Shown here in pieces: positions 37,088-48,403 of a DNA stretch of 64,000 bases. Location of the stretch: positions 2,728,001 to 2,792,000 of the forward strand of contig JAETXT010000009.1 of the NCBI GenBank assembly GCA_019188255.1. Reading direction: 5' to 3'. Made by a program: the position numbers and the translations under genes. The notes beneath the pieces are model-generated. The model had not been told where the DNA came from and made no database searches. It saw only the letters and a list, made by a program, of their open reading frames with translations. The stretch comes from Verticillium longisporum (taxonomy: Eukaryota > Ascomycota > Sordariomycetes > Glomerellales > Plectosphaerellaceae). Position 1 is the stretch's first letter; every line of letters starts with the position of its first letter.

Positions 37088-39523
37088 ATGATGCAGGATC
37101 TCTCGGGAGCCGGCCAGCAGGCCGGACACGCCCCCAGCGGACGATTCCCCGGGCACGTTTCCAAGCCCTCCAACAGCGATACTGGCTTCTCTCACGGCGC
37201 TTTCACTTCCAACATTTCGGGTTTCGCCGACAGACACCCTCGTCGTGGCAACATTCCCACCATCAACACCCAGACCATGCCTCCCCAGCAGCAATTCCAG
37301 CAACAGCAGCAGCAGCAGCAGCACGTCCCCAACACGGCCGCCGACATGGCCACTCCTGGCACTGCTTTTGACATGCAGTTCACTCCTCTGCTACCCTCGC
37401 AGCTGCTCCTCGGAAGCCCTTTCCAGCCTGGCACGCCTGGCGCCTTTGGCAGCCCCCAGTTCCAGATGCAGGGTTTCCAGCAGCCTCAGCAGCAGCATCA
37501 CCAGCAGCAGCACCAGCACCAGCAGCACCAGAACGGACTCGCCAGCCCCGTGCTCCAGAACATGTCGCCCCAGCAGTACCAGGCCATGGTCTCGCCCTCG
37601 ACTTACGGCGCCCCCCAGTACTTCGCGCCTCAGTCGCCCACGGCCTCGGGCTTTGGCGGTATGCAGCAGATGCAGTTGCAGCAGCCCACTTCTCCCGTGT
37701 CCATGACCCCCGGTATCGTCACCGGCACCAGCCGCACCGTTTACCTGGGCAACATTCCTCCCGAGACGTCGGCCGAGGAGATTCTGGGCCACGTCAGGAG
37801 CGGACAGATTGAGTCCGTCCGTCTTCTCCCCGACAAGAACTGTGCCTTCATCTCGTTCCTGGACGCCAGCTCCGCCACCCACTTCCACTCTGATGCCATC
37901 TTGAAAAAGCTCTGCATCAAGGGCCAGGATATCAAGGTTGGTTGGGGCAAGCCCTCCCAGGTGCCCACCTCGGTGGCTCTCGCCGTTCAGCAGTCCGGCG
38001 CCTCGCGCAATGTCTACCTCGGCAACCTGCCCGAAGACATTACCGAGGAGGAGCTGCGGGAGGACCTGGGCAAGTTCGGTGCCATTGACACTGTCAAGAT
38101 TGTCCGCGAGAAGAGCATTGCGTTTATCCACTTCCTCTCCATCTCCAACGCCATCAAGGCGGTGGTGCAGCTCCCCCAGGAGCCCAAGTGGCAGGCCCCA
38201 CGCCGCGTGTACTACGGCAAGGATCGTTGTGCCTACGTTTCCAAGACGCAGCAGCAGAACGCCGCCCAGTATCTGGGCATTGCTCCCGGCTATGCTCACA
38301 TGCTGACTGGAGCTGATCGCGACCTCATCTCCAGCGCTCTGGCCCAGCAGTCCGTGGCTGCGGCCGCCGTTGCCACCACTGCAGGTGGCATTGCCAACCT
38401 CGGCAACCGCACCATCTACCTGGGCAACATTCACCCGGAGACGACCATCGAGGAGATTTGCAACGTCGTTCGTGGCGGTCTTCTGCACCACATCCGCTAC
38501 ATCCCCGACAAGCATATCTGCTTTGTCACTTTCATCGACCCCACCGCTGCTGCCTCCTTCTATGCCCTCAGCAACCTGCAGGGCTTGATGATTCACAACC
38601 GTAGGCTCAAGATTGGCTGGGGCAAGCACTCGGGTGGCCTCCCTCCGGCGATTGCCCTGGCCGTCAGTGGCGGTGCCTCGCGCAACGTGTACATTGGAAA
38701 CCTCGACGAGACGTGGACTGAGGAGCGCCTGAGGCAGGACTTTTCCGAGTTTGGCGAGATCGAGCTGGTCAACGCGCTGCGTGAAAAGAGCTGTGCTTTC
38801 GTCAACTTCACCAACATTGCCAACGCTATCAAGGCCATTGAGGCTGTGCGTAGCAAGGAGGAGTACAGGAAGTTCAAGGTCAACTTTGGCAAGGATCGTT
38901 GTGGCAACCCTCCTCGTCAGCTTCAGCAGCAGCAGGCCCAGTCGCCTCGCAGCGAGGGCATCCCCGCCGGCGTCCCCTCCCCTCCTCCTGTTGGTTCCCA
39001 GAACGGCAACTCGCCCACCAACAGCGGCTCGCCCCCACCCCAGCTCTTCAACGGCGCCAACCCCTTGACAATGTACCTCAGCCAAGTGTCCCACCAGGCA
39101 CAGCACCAACAGCACCAGCAACATAACCAGCTTGTTGCCCAGCAAGCTGCTCTTTTTGGTACCGCTCAGTCGTCGCCGAACGATGTGACGCTTGAAGGCC
39201 CTCCTCAGGGGCCCTCATCTGGCCACCAGCAGTCTGCCAGCATATCGAACGGCTACCCGGGCAACGTGACAAGCTCTGGCGCTACCACCATTGGCGGTCT
39301 TTTGGCGCCCAACAACCGTGGCCAGCACAGCCGCGCCGTCAGCCTGCCTGTTCTGGCGCCTGGCTTTGAGAACGGCGCGCCGACGCCCAACAGCATCCCC
39401 GGCAACGAGGGTGAGCGTCGTGGACACCAATATCAGGCCAGTTACGGCGGCATGGGTGCCGGGTACGGCCTCGGCCTACAGGGCGGCCTGAATGGCTGGG
39501 TTGAGGAGGAGGTTGCCAACTAA
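37088..39523 (+). CDS. MRN1: Four-RRM RNA-binding protein, Mrn1 (S. cerevisiae) / Nrd1 (S. pombe) family
   Basis: Intronless, 811 aa. Members bind UCAU-type mRNA motifs; in fission yeast Nrd1 represses onset of sexual differentiation and stabilises some mRNAs, and in budding yeast Mrn1 is linked to chromatin and cell-wall mRNAs. The N-terminal 200 residues are disordered and Gln/His-rich, with several poly-Gln runs. RRM1 begins at about 217 (RTVYLGNIPPETSAEEI), RRM2 at about 307 (SRNVYLGNLPEDITEEEL), RRM3 at about 439 (RTIYLGNIHPETTIEEI) and RRM4 at about 531 (SRNVYIGNLDETWTEERL). RNP1 segments are CAFISF, IAFIHF, ICFVTF and CAFVNF, and GWGK follows RRM1 and RRM3. The C-terminal 200 residues are disordered. 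The 4-RRM order and linker GWGK motifs are diagnostic. Confidence 0.92.
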   Translation: MMQDLSGAGQQAGHAPSGRFPGHVSKPSNSDTGFSHGAFTSNISGFADRHPRRGNIPTINTQTMPPQQQFQQQQQQQQHVPNTAADMATPGTAFDMQFTPLLPSQLLLGSPFQPGTPGAFGSPQFQMQGFQQPQQQHHQQQHQHQQHQNGLASPVLQNMSPQQYQAMVSPSTYGAPQYFAPQSPTASGFGGMQQMQLQQPTSPVSMTPGIVTGTSRTVYLGNIPPETSAEEILGHVRSGQIESVRLLPDKNCAFISFLDASSATHFHSDAILKKLCIKGQDIKVGWGKPSQVPTSVALAVQQSGASRNVYLGNLPEDITEEELREDLGKFGAIDTVKIVREKSIAFIHFLSISNAIKAVVQLPQEPKWQAPRRVYYGKDRCAYVSKTQQQNAAQYLGIAPGYAHMLTGADRDLISSALAQQSVAAAAVATTAGGIANLGNRTIYLGNIHPETTIEEICNVVRGGLLHHIRYIPDKHICFVTFIDPTAAASFYALSNLQGLMIHNRRLKIGWGKHSGGLPPAIALAVSGGASRNVYIGNLDETWTEERLRQDFSEFGEIELVNALREKSCAFVNFTNIANAIKAIEAVRSKEEYRKFKVNFGKDRCGNPPRQLQQQQAQSPRSEGIPAGVPSPPPVGSQNGNSPTNSGSPPPQLFNGANPLTMYLSQVSHQAQHQQHQQHNQLVAQQAALFGTAQSSPNDVTLEGPPQGPSSGHQQSASISNGYPGNVTSSGATTIGGLLAPNNRGQHSRAVSLPVLAPGFENGAPTPNSIPGNEGERRGHQYQASYGGMGAGYGLGLQGGLNGWVEEEVAN

Positions 39524-40362
39524 AGTCAGGGGTGCAATCCAATTGGCCTGGGTGTTGTTTCTTGTCTCGCGCGCCAGGAATATGAAGAAAAAGGACAAGA
39601 TTGCTCTATTCCTTGTAATTGGGTTTTCAATCGAGATGTTTTTTTTTGGTCTATTCACTCCTTCGCTTCGACTTCTCTTCTGTTCAGCTTCTTCTCCACT
39701 TGGAATTCTTAGGATGCTTTTTCTTGTCTCCGTCTACCTAGTATAATCTTTCCCCTCACCTTCGATGTATCATGTTGGATCGCCGGCCCCTTTGTTTTGC
39801 CGTCGCCATACGTACATGGTGTAGATGGGGCATTTGCCACCAGGGAGGTGCCTGGTGGTCGGTATGTGGGACGAACTCGGCGAGCGGGACACGGAGGTCG
39901 TGGGTGAGGGCATCCGGCGGGAAATCGATGCCATGAGGGGCGTGGAATTCCAGGGCATGGATCGGCCAGGTACCTGAATAGAAATCAACAAAGCGGGAAA
40001 CCCGCCTGCGAAGCTTGTTTATCTCCTGATTGTCATGTCGTGCGAAGCTGATGTCTGCCGGCAGAAAACTTTCTTAGCAGTGCAGCAAAGACGTGTGTGG
40101 CGGTCTACAGACATGTACAAGAAACGTGTTGTCGTGCATGGCCTTGAGCGAGCCCTGATGTGTGCCATGAGACCGAGCAGCATCTCAACACTGGAATGAA
40201 TATTCTTCTCGAAACATATATGGATAGCCTACCTTGAATCGCTAGAACGACGTTTACATCTCTTGGAAGTCTCCCTTCTACCTTGCATCTCATATGGACA
40301 AATAGAAACCTGGCGGACGCCTGTAATCAGATGCGGGAGGAAACACCGCGATGGCCACACAA
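39524..40362. other. Convergent 3' region between MRN1 and the acid phosphatase gene
   Basis: No gene seen. The first 200 bp after the MRN1 stop are T-rich, as expected of a 3' UTR. Confidence 0.5.
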
Positions 40363-42000
40363 TTAATACCCGGCAGGCTCGACCTTCTCCGGAAAGACAA
40401 TGGCCTTTGCGTTGAGGCGGCACTCTTGTTTCCAGTCCTTGGGTGTAAACTTGTCGACAACGGATTTGAACGCGGCCTGGGTAGGATTGTTAGCTTCTTG
40501 TCATTCATGATTCTCATCGCCCTTCAGCTTCGGGAGGGACAATGTAGGGTACGTACCAGCGTGCAGAACGACTCGTCGCCGGGGAGATGGTTCCCCTGAG
40601 CGCGGCAGCCGGGTACGGTGACCGGCTCGTCGTTGTAGCGGAGGCGGACGTAGTAGCCATCGAGCTTGGCGCGCTCGGCGGCCGTGAGGGACTCGGTCGG
40701 TGTGCGGCCGATGCCCGGAGGGGGGGTCCCGGGAGTTGAGGCGGAGCTGAAGAGTGACGCGAACCAGTTTGTAGACTTGACCACCGGGGCCGATTGCGTT
40801 GTGGGAGGCACAGCATCTTTGGGGCGCGAGTCGCGGAAGAGCTCAATGGCGATGTGGCTCGTGAAGGGGGGCCATTTGTCAGTGGCAAAAGCACCGAGGC
40901 TTGTGAGAATAGCAGCGAGAGTTGTGTCGTGGCAGCCACTTATGCCGAACTTGACGGGGACGGAGCCGTTGGAGGAACTCGGCGAGGAGGAGGAGCCGGA
41001 AGGTTGGGCGAGCTCATAGTCGCCATCAGCAGCGGACTGCTCTGCGGAACCGACCATGCGGGCTACGACGTCACCCATGAGGCCACCAATGCCAAGCGTA
41101 CGGTATTCTGTGCTCTCGCGATATCCGCTGTACCACTCCTCAACGCCGATACGTTCGATAATCTCAATGACCTTGGGATCGTAGAAGGGGGCGGGCAGGC
41201 GTGTGGCAGGTCCATGGGCGCGAGTCGCGTTTATAGAATCCATGATGCCGGACAGGCGGGGATGGGAGTCGACATGGACGCCTGGGCTCTCGAGTGACAT
41301 GTACAGGGCCAGCTTCTTGTTGTGGTTGTCCATCTCGGGCGTGGTATACCAGCGGTCAGCTGTGCACTGGGCAAATGCGCGGGGGAGGACGGCGAAGCGG
41401 CGGCAGTTGGAATCGTTGGGGAACAGCGTCTCATCTTGAGCGGTGCGTGTGAGGATCGTCGGCGGAGGGAAGGCAGCGGCGCGGGCGGAGGGGGTATAGG
41501 CCGGTAAAGGCTTGCTGCAGGGACTCGAGGGCGCGGGGCACGGGGGTGGATCGCAGGTATAGGTGGTCGGCGTCGGTGATGGTAGCCGGCAGAAAGGCGA
41601 GTCGGTCGACGTAGAGGTTTCGCAGGCGGGCTCCGAGGTCGTACGTCGTCTGACGACCAAGATCGGTCAGGGAGCCCATGTCACAGACATCGTCGAGCTC
41701 GGCGCGGGGGCCGGTGGCGGTGATGGGGACGGCGTTGGCGCCGAAGGTCTCTAGACGTCGACGCCACTGCAGGTCTGTGTAACTGTCGGTCGTGGGGTCG
41801 AGGAGGGCGGCGCGAAGGTGGCGGACGGAACGACAGTAGGGCCAGAAGGGATGCAGGCCGGTGTTCTGAAACCGGGCGTTGACGGGGGTGCGCTCGCCAT
41901 GGCGCATGAGCACCTGGACTAGTTGTAGCTCAACCTGCGGGGGGTAGAGCTGACGCAGCTCGGCATCGGAGTAAGGAGGGCGGACGTTGAGGGACGTCAT
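40363..42000 (-). CDS. Histidine acid phosphatase (branch 2, ACP6-like), with a frame change at a C run
   Basis: Hydrolyses phosphate monoesters through a phosphohistidine intermediate. Exon 1 is 42000-40557, exon 2 is 40476-40363 (intron with GTACGT donor, CTAAC branch point and ACCCAG acceptor); about 519 aa. The N-terminus has the catalytic LMRHGERTPVN. The distal acid/base motif is SGCHDTTLAAILTSLGAF, an HD pair as in the family. No signal peptide is visible, so it is probably intracellular. Near residue 170 the frame changes: TFTGLYP-type sequence up to 41495, then SARAAAFPPPTILTR in another frame. The junction is the five-base G run at 41490-41494 (C on the coding strand). Two additional bases (or one fewer) restore a continuous protein. 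Downstream ETLFPNDSNCRRFA is a conserved block of fungal members, so the gene is probably intact. Confidence 0.86.
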
Positions 42001-44257
42001 GTCGTGTTCGGCAATGTCTCAATCTGTCTGTCTCTAGCTGCAGGGTGCCGGTTGCGTTGGGAGTCCGGGGGTGATATGTGAGATCCGAGGCGGGAAGGGG
42101 GGAAGCTAGCTGTTTGACGGCAATGGCAGACGCACGAGAGACGCCTATTGTTGGCAACCAGACAGCATGGACGATGAGAAGGGGGGAGAGAGGGGGGTGA
42201 GATGTAGGTGATATGTGATGAAGAGAAGAAGTTGGTAGAATGGGGGGGAGAGGGAGGGAAGGACAGGATTGCGATGTGCGGACGATCGGTGTCGTCGTGG
42301 AAGGTGAGGTAGTCAGTCGCGCTTTCCCCAATGACGGCCCGACGACGGGACCTCTCCTGCCCTGAACTGAAGTAGGTACCTCTAAGGAGGTACATGTAGC
42401 TGGGTAGCTGGCGCCCGGTGCCCTGGCGGCTGGAGCTTCCCCCCCGCCCCTCACACCCATGTCGCATGTCGTCGAGCCTCACCTCGGCACTGCAAGCGGC
42501 TGTCGCTGTGGCTGATGCTCGAGGGAGCGATCATCGAAGAAGGGGGCGTCAGTGCTGCCAATGTAGCACCGCAATTGAGCCCACGCAGCTGGTACGCCTG
42601 AAGGTGACCGACCCCTCTGCGGTGACACTGGTGGCACTGGCAGCATTGGAGGGGTTACAGTGCGTGTATCGCTCAGGGGTGGACTGTGTTTTCGGATCCG
42701 AAATACGGGTTGAGCTCCTGGCAGCAGCACAATCAGCAGCAGCAGCAGCAGTAGCAGCAGGGCCATCCGCAGGACCTACTCCAGATGATCCTTCCGTCAG
42801 CACGGGCAGCCCAAGTTTCCACTCCAGGTGGACTGCTCTTTCCGGCGTTTCTAGGGGTGCCACTGTCGCTGATCCCCAATCCAGTCTCTTGGACCTGCCA
42901 GCCGAGCCAGCCATGACCTTTGGCTGTGCTGTGGGTGGCTCCAGAAATAAGGTAGGTAATGTCACACAGGCAGGTGCTACCGTCCATCGCCAGCAACCAT
43001 AACACCAAAGACCTGTGAGGCTTCCACTGCGACCCAACATGGCATGCTGTACCTGTTCTCTCCTGTTCTCTCTTCAAACGAACGACCTACACACCCTTCC
43101 ACCCATTGTGAGCTTTCTCTTTTACGGCGAATTCCTACTTCAATCCCCAGCACAGCAGCACCTGCACCACAACAAGATCAACGTTCCCCCACACTCGGCT
43201 AGCTAGTCAGTCAGTCCAATGCCCACGGCGCACGCCTTCGAGAATGATCCCACCTTCTCCATCCATCCATGGCGTCCCGGCAAGGCCGGCCACGCCGCTT
43301 TCGGCTGATTGTAAGCAGAGAAGCAGAGAAGCACCGTGGAACGACGAGTACGAGTAAAGCGCGAGCCAAACGAACCCGAACACAGACCTGCACGCGCACG
43401 ATGCGGAAGGAAGGCCCCTCTTCACAAGTCAGAGAGGCGCAGCGTCGCCATGGCCGTCGCCCAGACATCCCGCCCGACGAAAGGATCCCGAGTCTGGTGG
43501 CAGTTCAACCCTCATCAGCCTGAAGTCCTGCTGTGCATGTGTGCAGGCCTCATTCTGAAATTTCTGTGCTTTTTTCCCAAAACCTCTTTGGCCCCATCGT
43601 TATCGCTCCATCCGTCTCCAGAGCCTATTGCCTGCGAGACTCGCTTCGCTGACAATACAATCGCATGCCATCCATCGTCTTGGCCCCATCTTGCTTCATG
43701 CCACATTATCCCTCTTGGCTGCTGAAAACCCCCCCTCCCTTCCTACTTTTCCCCATATTCGGCGGCCTTTTCGGCGCCTTCGGACTTGCCCTGTTGCCCG
43801 AACCCCTCGTTGGTGCTGCCGACCTCTTTTCGTCTCTGCCCAGCTGAGCCAAGCTCTTGCTCTTGTGCCCCTGCTGTCAAGACTTCGATCGACGCAGCTC
43901 TGATAAGCTGGCGCAGTATCTCTGTCTGCGTGGGCATTGAACTACCCAATCTTTTTTTCCAGCCTTTGCTTCTTCCTCTTCTTCAGTTCCACAGCGAGCT
44001 ACGTATCAGAGAGTGACGTCAAGCTTGTCATTAACCATTCAGCTCCAGCCAAGCGACCTGGTTAGGCTTGTTTAGTCCATGACGTTGGGGTAGACAGATT
44101 CCAATTGGAGATCCGAACCACCGACTTGCCCCTCCGGGCAGCCCCCGGAACCCCCGGCAGCTCGACAGCCACATAAACCGCGCCTGGCCCCAGCTACGCA
44201 ACGCTCGCTGGCCGTTGAAACAATCAGACCTGTTCTGGGGATTTCACTGCAACCACT
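42001..44257. other. Intergenic region between the divergent acid phosphatase and LCAT-like genes
   Basis: Open frames on both strands (for example 42418-43002 plus) are low-complexity and have no recognisable domain. A CAG/GCA run lies at about 42720-42760 and a GGTACC/TACATGTA motif pair at 42373-42398. Confidence 0.45.
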
Positions 44258-46795
44258 ATGGCGACCGTTTCACAGCCCTTCGAGGCTCGGGCCGCGGCCA
44301 CGAGAGACCCTCTGTCTCTTGACCCCATCGACACGGACGACACCACCGGCGAGGACGGCCTGATAGATGATGACGCCCAACTCGTCATGCAGCCCGCTCT
44401 AAGCGTCGCCGCCACCCGCCTCACCCTCTCCCGGACACCTGCTGCCGAGAAGGCAGCCGCTATGGACATGGCACCCGAGAATCCTTATTTTGCCAGGGTT
44501 ACACCACCAACCAGCGACGAGGAATCGACAAGCCCCGGCAGTCCGCCGGTACCAATTTCTATCCCACACGACCGCCCAGCAATAGCATCATCAAGGCGAG
44601 CCTCTCCGCCGAGAACCTACAATGAGCAGCGCTACTCCCCACCACCGCAAAGCCCTCTACCAGCACCATGGCGTTCCGTGCCCAAGGAGACGAATGCCTC
44701 CCCGTCGGCACAACCGAAACGAGCCCTAGAATCTATTTCTTTCGGACAGACCAGAGCCCGCCGCTCTGGTTCAGCCGGAGCTGAAGCGTTTAAGAGGCTT
44801 TCCAAAGCTCTTCCTTCTTTCCCCAATGCCAGCAGTTTGTCAAACATCATGTCCAACATGTCCAACTCCTTCTTCTCCTCTTCACCTACCGAAAAGACCG
44901 ACTCAACACCCGGAATCCCTCGCTGGCCGCCACTGTCTCAGGGGGCGACCAGGACTGCTCGACCATCGCGACCACATAACAACACCATTTCTTATCCTGC
45001 AAATCGGTCACAGCCAGGCCTGGTCCATGATGGCTCCGCAGACGAACCAATTCAGTCACCACTCTATCGCAAAGGATCTAACGCTCGCTCGTTGCGGAGG
45101 ACCAATTCAGATGACTCGATTCTCTATCACTCGCTGTCTCGCGTCTCCTCTCTCGGCGACGAGACCATGTTTGACGACGTACGCGAAATGGCCAATGTCA
45201 GGATGAAAGCGATCAGAGACAGCCTGCCGGACAGGCCAAGCTTTAAAATGCCTAGCATGCCCAAATTCGCTTCACAGCGCAAGATGTTTCAAGCATTTGA
45301 GGAACCGAACATTGCGCCCATTCCCGAGCAACCAGCCTTCAGTCAAGAAGACGAGGATGCCGCAGCCCTCGATCGCGTGCTCGAGACCATGACAGGCGAC
45401 CTGGTCATTCTTGGGGGCTATCGGGGTTCCGTGTTGCGTTCTGCAGAGGCGCCGCATCACCAACTCTGGGCCCCGGTCAAGGTGGGACTGAACTTGAGGA
45501 AAGCCGACCTTGAGGTGGGCTTGGATCCCGAGGACGAAGAAACGATGGCACAGCGCATCATTCCATCTGCTATGCTGCAGAACATCGGCCCCATTGACAT
45601 CTCACGCAAACTGTTCAAAAAGGTCAGGTCTTGTGAGAACGCTCGGAACGGCAAGCTTCGCGTTTGGGATTATGGTTATGACTGGAGGCTCAGCCCTCAT
45701 CTTCTGTCACAGAAAATGATCGCATTTTTGGAGAAGCTACCATCCAACCTGCCGGCGTCACAGGAGCCCAGGGGTGCCCTTGTCGTTGCGCACAGTCTAG
45801 GCGGACTGATCACGCGGCACGTGGTCAACCAGCGTCCCGACCTCTTCTCGGGCGTTGTCTACGTTGGTGTGCCTCAGCGCTGCATTAACGTTCTCGGTCC
45901 TCTCCGCAATGGTGATGCCGTGTTGTTCAATGAAAAGATCCTCACTGCACAGGTTAACTTTTCTCTCCGGACGACCTTTGCATTTCTTCCAGAAGATGGA
46001 TTTTGCTTCATCGACAAGGACACCAAGGAGGAGTATCGAATCGATTTTCATAGCGCTGACGACTGGATCAAGTACCGACTATGCCCAGCCACCGATACTG
46101 CTGTCCCAGATCTGTACCCGAAGCCGGCAACCGGCTTTGGGTCCATTCTTCGCAATCGCAGTAGCAGTTACAGTGAGAAGCGGTACAGCCAGCATCTGAG
46201 TAATTCCGTTGGCGATATGACTCGAAATGCCGAATCCACAAGGGACCGCCTCCTCAATCCGCAAGTCGACAGCACAGGTTCAAAGTTGCCTCCGTCAGAC
46301 ACCCGACCTTCTCCTTTTGGCGCTGGGTCAGATTCTATCCCGCCTCCACCGCTGAATCGCGCCCGCAACATTGCGTATCTCAAGCGCACCCTCGCAGAGG
46401 TAAAGCGCTTCCGGGCTGAGCTGGCGCACAAACCGGCCTTCTCCGAGGCCAACGTCTACCCACCCATCGCCCTTATGTATGGCAAGGACACGCCGACGGT
46501 GTACGCTGTCAAAGTTGCCGGACGAGACGCCATTGCTCATGCGGACTGTTATGACGACCTTGTCTTCAGGCCTGGTGACGGCGTGGTTCTTGCACGCGAG
46601 GCTCAGCTGCCAGAGGGATACGAACTCGTCCGAGGGGGGCGGCAGAGGACACACAGGGGGCACCTCACCATGTTGGGGGATATGCCAGCCGTGGGACGAG
46701 CCATGGAAGCTGTCATTCGGGGGCGGAGAAAGGGCATCGGCATGGGCAGGCCGGATAGAGGACACAATGGCGCTGAGAGTAGCGCAGGCGCCTAG
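44258..46795 (+). CDS. LCAT-family alpha/beta hydrolase (putative phospholipid acyltransferase or phospholipase)
   Basis: Intronless, 845 aa. The family (lecithin:cholesterol acyltransferase fold) includes acyltransferases and phospholipases acting on glycerophospholipids. The N-terminal 370 residues are disordered and Ser/Pro-rich, with many potential phosphorylation sites. The hydrolase domain starts at GDLVILGGYRGSVLR. The nucleophile elbow is VVAHSLGGLITRHV with Ser at about residue 513. A later GDGVVLAREAQLP segment probably holds the acid residue, and HRGHLTMLGD the catalytic His. Phe-rich and tyrosine motifs (RVWDYGYDWRLSPH) match fungal LCAT-like proteins. No signal peptide or transmembrane helix is evident, so a cytosolic or peripheral membrane role is likely. 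Substrate is unknown. Confidence 0.82.
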   Translation: MATVSQPFEARAAATRDPLSLDPIDTDDTTGEDGLIDDDAQLVMQPALSVAATRLTLSRTPAAEKAAAMDMAPENPYFARVTPPTSDEESTSPGSPPVPISIPHDRPAIASSRRASPPRTYNEQRYSPPPQSPLPAPWRSVPKETNASPSAQPKRALESISFGQTRARRSGSAGAEAFKRLSKALPSFPNASSLSNIMSNMSNSFFSSSPTEKTDSTPGIPRWPPLSQGATRTARPSRPHNNTISYPANRSQPGLVHDGSADEPIQSPLYRKGSNARSLRRTNSDDSILYHSLSRVSSLGDETMFDDVREMANVRMKAIRDSLPDRPSFKMPSMPKFASQRKMFQAFEEPNIAPIPEQPAFSQEDEDAAALDRVLETMTGDLVILGGYRGSVLRSAEAPHHQLWAPVKVGLNLRKADLEVGLDPEDEETMAQRIIPSAMLQNIGPIDISRKLFKKVRSCENARNGKLRVWDYGYDWRLSPHLLSQKMIAFLEKLPSNLPASQEPRGALVVAHSLGGLITRHVVNQRPDLFSGVVYVGVPQRCINVLGPLRNGDAVLFNEKILTAQVNFSLRTTFAFLPEDGFCFIDKDTKEEYRIDFHSADDWIKYRLCPATDTAVPDLYPKPATGFGSILRNRSSSYSEKRYSQHLSNSVGDMTRNAESTRDRLLNPQVDSTGSKLPPSDTRPSPFGAGSDSIPPPPLNRARNIAYLKRTLAEVKRFRAELAHKPAFSEANVYPPIALMYGKDTPTVYAVKVAGRDAIAHADCYDDLVFRPGDGVVLAREAQLPEGYELVRGGRQRTHRGHLTMLGDMPAVGRAMEAVIRGRRKGIGMGRPDRGHNGAESSAGA

Positions 46796-47658
46796 GAGAC
46801 CCTGAAGCGTCGGGTCTGGCAGGCCTGGGGTGTGTGCTCGAGCTGCATGCGTATTGAGCAGCTCTCTCGGCCGCAGCAGTGACAGAGGCAGTGGAAGAAA
46901 AGAGTAGATAGACATCTTAGACATACAATCGCGTGTCTCACGACAACCCCATCGCCCAAGCCGATGACAGGGCGAACAGCAAAAAAAAAAGCATGAATAC
47001 TGTCACGAAAAGGACCAACGAATCAGGCGTGCAATTCGTCGATGGGTAAGATGATGGGCTGTCGTGGTGTTTCTATTCCCGGCACCTTCACGACCGCTGA
47101 TTGGGCTGGCACTTTCCTCCCACCCCTCCTCGCCGGTAAGCGCCGGGGCGGCGGCGACGACATCTGCACGCCGCGAGCCAATGCCGTGCCGCCGTGCCGT
47201 TCCTGCATATGGCACTTGAATAGAACCCCGCATGACCTTTGGGCGGGAACGTCCTTGGTGATCGGCGCCGTCGGTATTGAGGTCCCATTTCGCCAGCGCG
47301 GCTATCGTGCATGGGCGCGTCGCTGGGTCTCAGTCTCGGCGGCCAGATGCCTTGTGAGTGTGGTAGGTAGCAGGCGGTTAGGTGGTGTGTGCTGGGGAGA
47401 GAGTGTGACTATTAGTATGGGATTCCGCACTCCTCTATAGGACGAGAGCAAATCCAATGGTATCGGTTTCCAGCTGTGCCGTCCGCTGTTCCTTCATCCT
47501 CGTCTCCTTTTCTCTCATTCTGGGTGTTCTTTCTGACCAGTTCCAATCCATTTATCCTTTAACTTGTAATCACCTTAACCTTGGACATTTCAGTCACTCC
47601 AAGGCCTTCCATCTCACTTTCACACGCCGATATTCAAAGACGGCGAAGCAGAGTAAAC
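46796..47658. other. Intergenic region between the LCAT-like and four-TM protein genes
   Basis: No gene seen. It contains a 10-base A tract near 46981 and T/C-rich sequence before 47659. Confidence 0.5.
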
Positions 47659-48403
47659 ATGGCGGAAAGCAAGACAACGTACCAGACTTCCAACTTTGAG
47701 GTCGACACCCCGGCTGTGCCGAGCTTCGGCCGTCTGCGAGCCCTCAACTTCCTCGATGCCGCTCGCAACGGCCTTACGCTGCTGGCGCTGTGCTCCAGCA
47801 TCACCATCCTCGGCGTGTCGGCGGACGCGCTCGCTGTGTACGATCAAACCCACGTGCGCGCCGAGTTTATGCTGCCGCTGTGGCCGGACGACTTTGACCT
47901 GCGGCCGACGACGACGCTCGTGGCGTGCAGCGCCATTGTGATCCTCGCCAACATTGTCTCCCTCGTCGGTAGCAAGGTCGGCATCGTAAGTGGCCTATTG
48001 TTTAAAAAAAATCTGGACCAACGCGGGAACCGCCCGTTGACGCATCTCGCAGATTCGCGACAACTTCCGCGCGCACGCCGCCCTCTCCCTCCTCGCGCCG
48101 CTCGCGTGCCTGACGGCCGCCATCGTCGCCGTGGGCCTCTCGTTCGTGATCCGGGCGTCGACGTCGCGCGACACGATCCACAGCTGGTCCTGCCGGTGGG
48201 AGGGCGTCTACATGGCGGCCCGGCCTCACTTTGGGACTCTGTGCAAGCAGAGCCGCGCAGGCCTGTACCTCGCCGTGCTGCTCGTGCCGCTCGAGGTCCT
48301 CGTCGTCGGTCTGGCTCTGGCGCAGGCTGTGCTGGAGCGGAATGCCGGACCTGCGCCGCGCCAGGGCCGGAGCAAGGAGAGGAGCCCGACGCCTTCGTCG
48401 TGA
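47659..48403 (+). CDS. Hypothetical four-transmembrane membrane protein
   Basis: Exon 1 is 47659-47985 and exon 2 48053-48403, joined in frame by an intron with a GTAAGT donor and CTCGCAG acceptor; 225 aa. The start ATG follows AAAC. Four hydrophobic segments are visible: about residues 37-61 (NGLTLLALCSSITILGVSAD), 88-113 (TTTLVACSAIVILANIVSLV), 120-147 and 170-195. Short polar termini and the small extracellular or lumenal loops resemble fungal MARVEL/tetraspan-like proteins, but I do not recognise a specific family. Two Cys in the third loop (HSWSCRWEG and FGTLCKQSR) might pair. The C-terminal tail is basic and Ser-rich. Function unknown. Confidence 0.78.

Noticed and set aside
37391..39145. 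584-aa minus-strand open frame opposite MRN1
   Set aside because: Antisense shadow of the RRM gene caused by codon bias; no domain.
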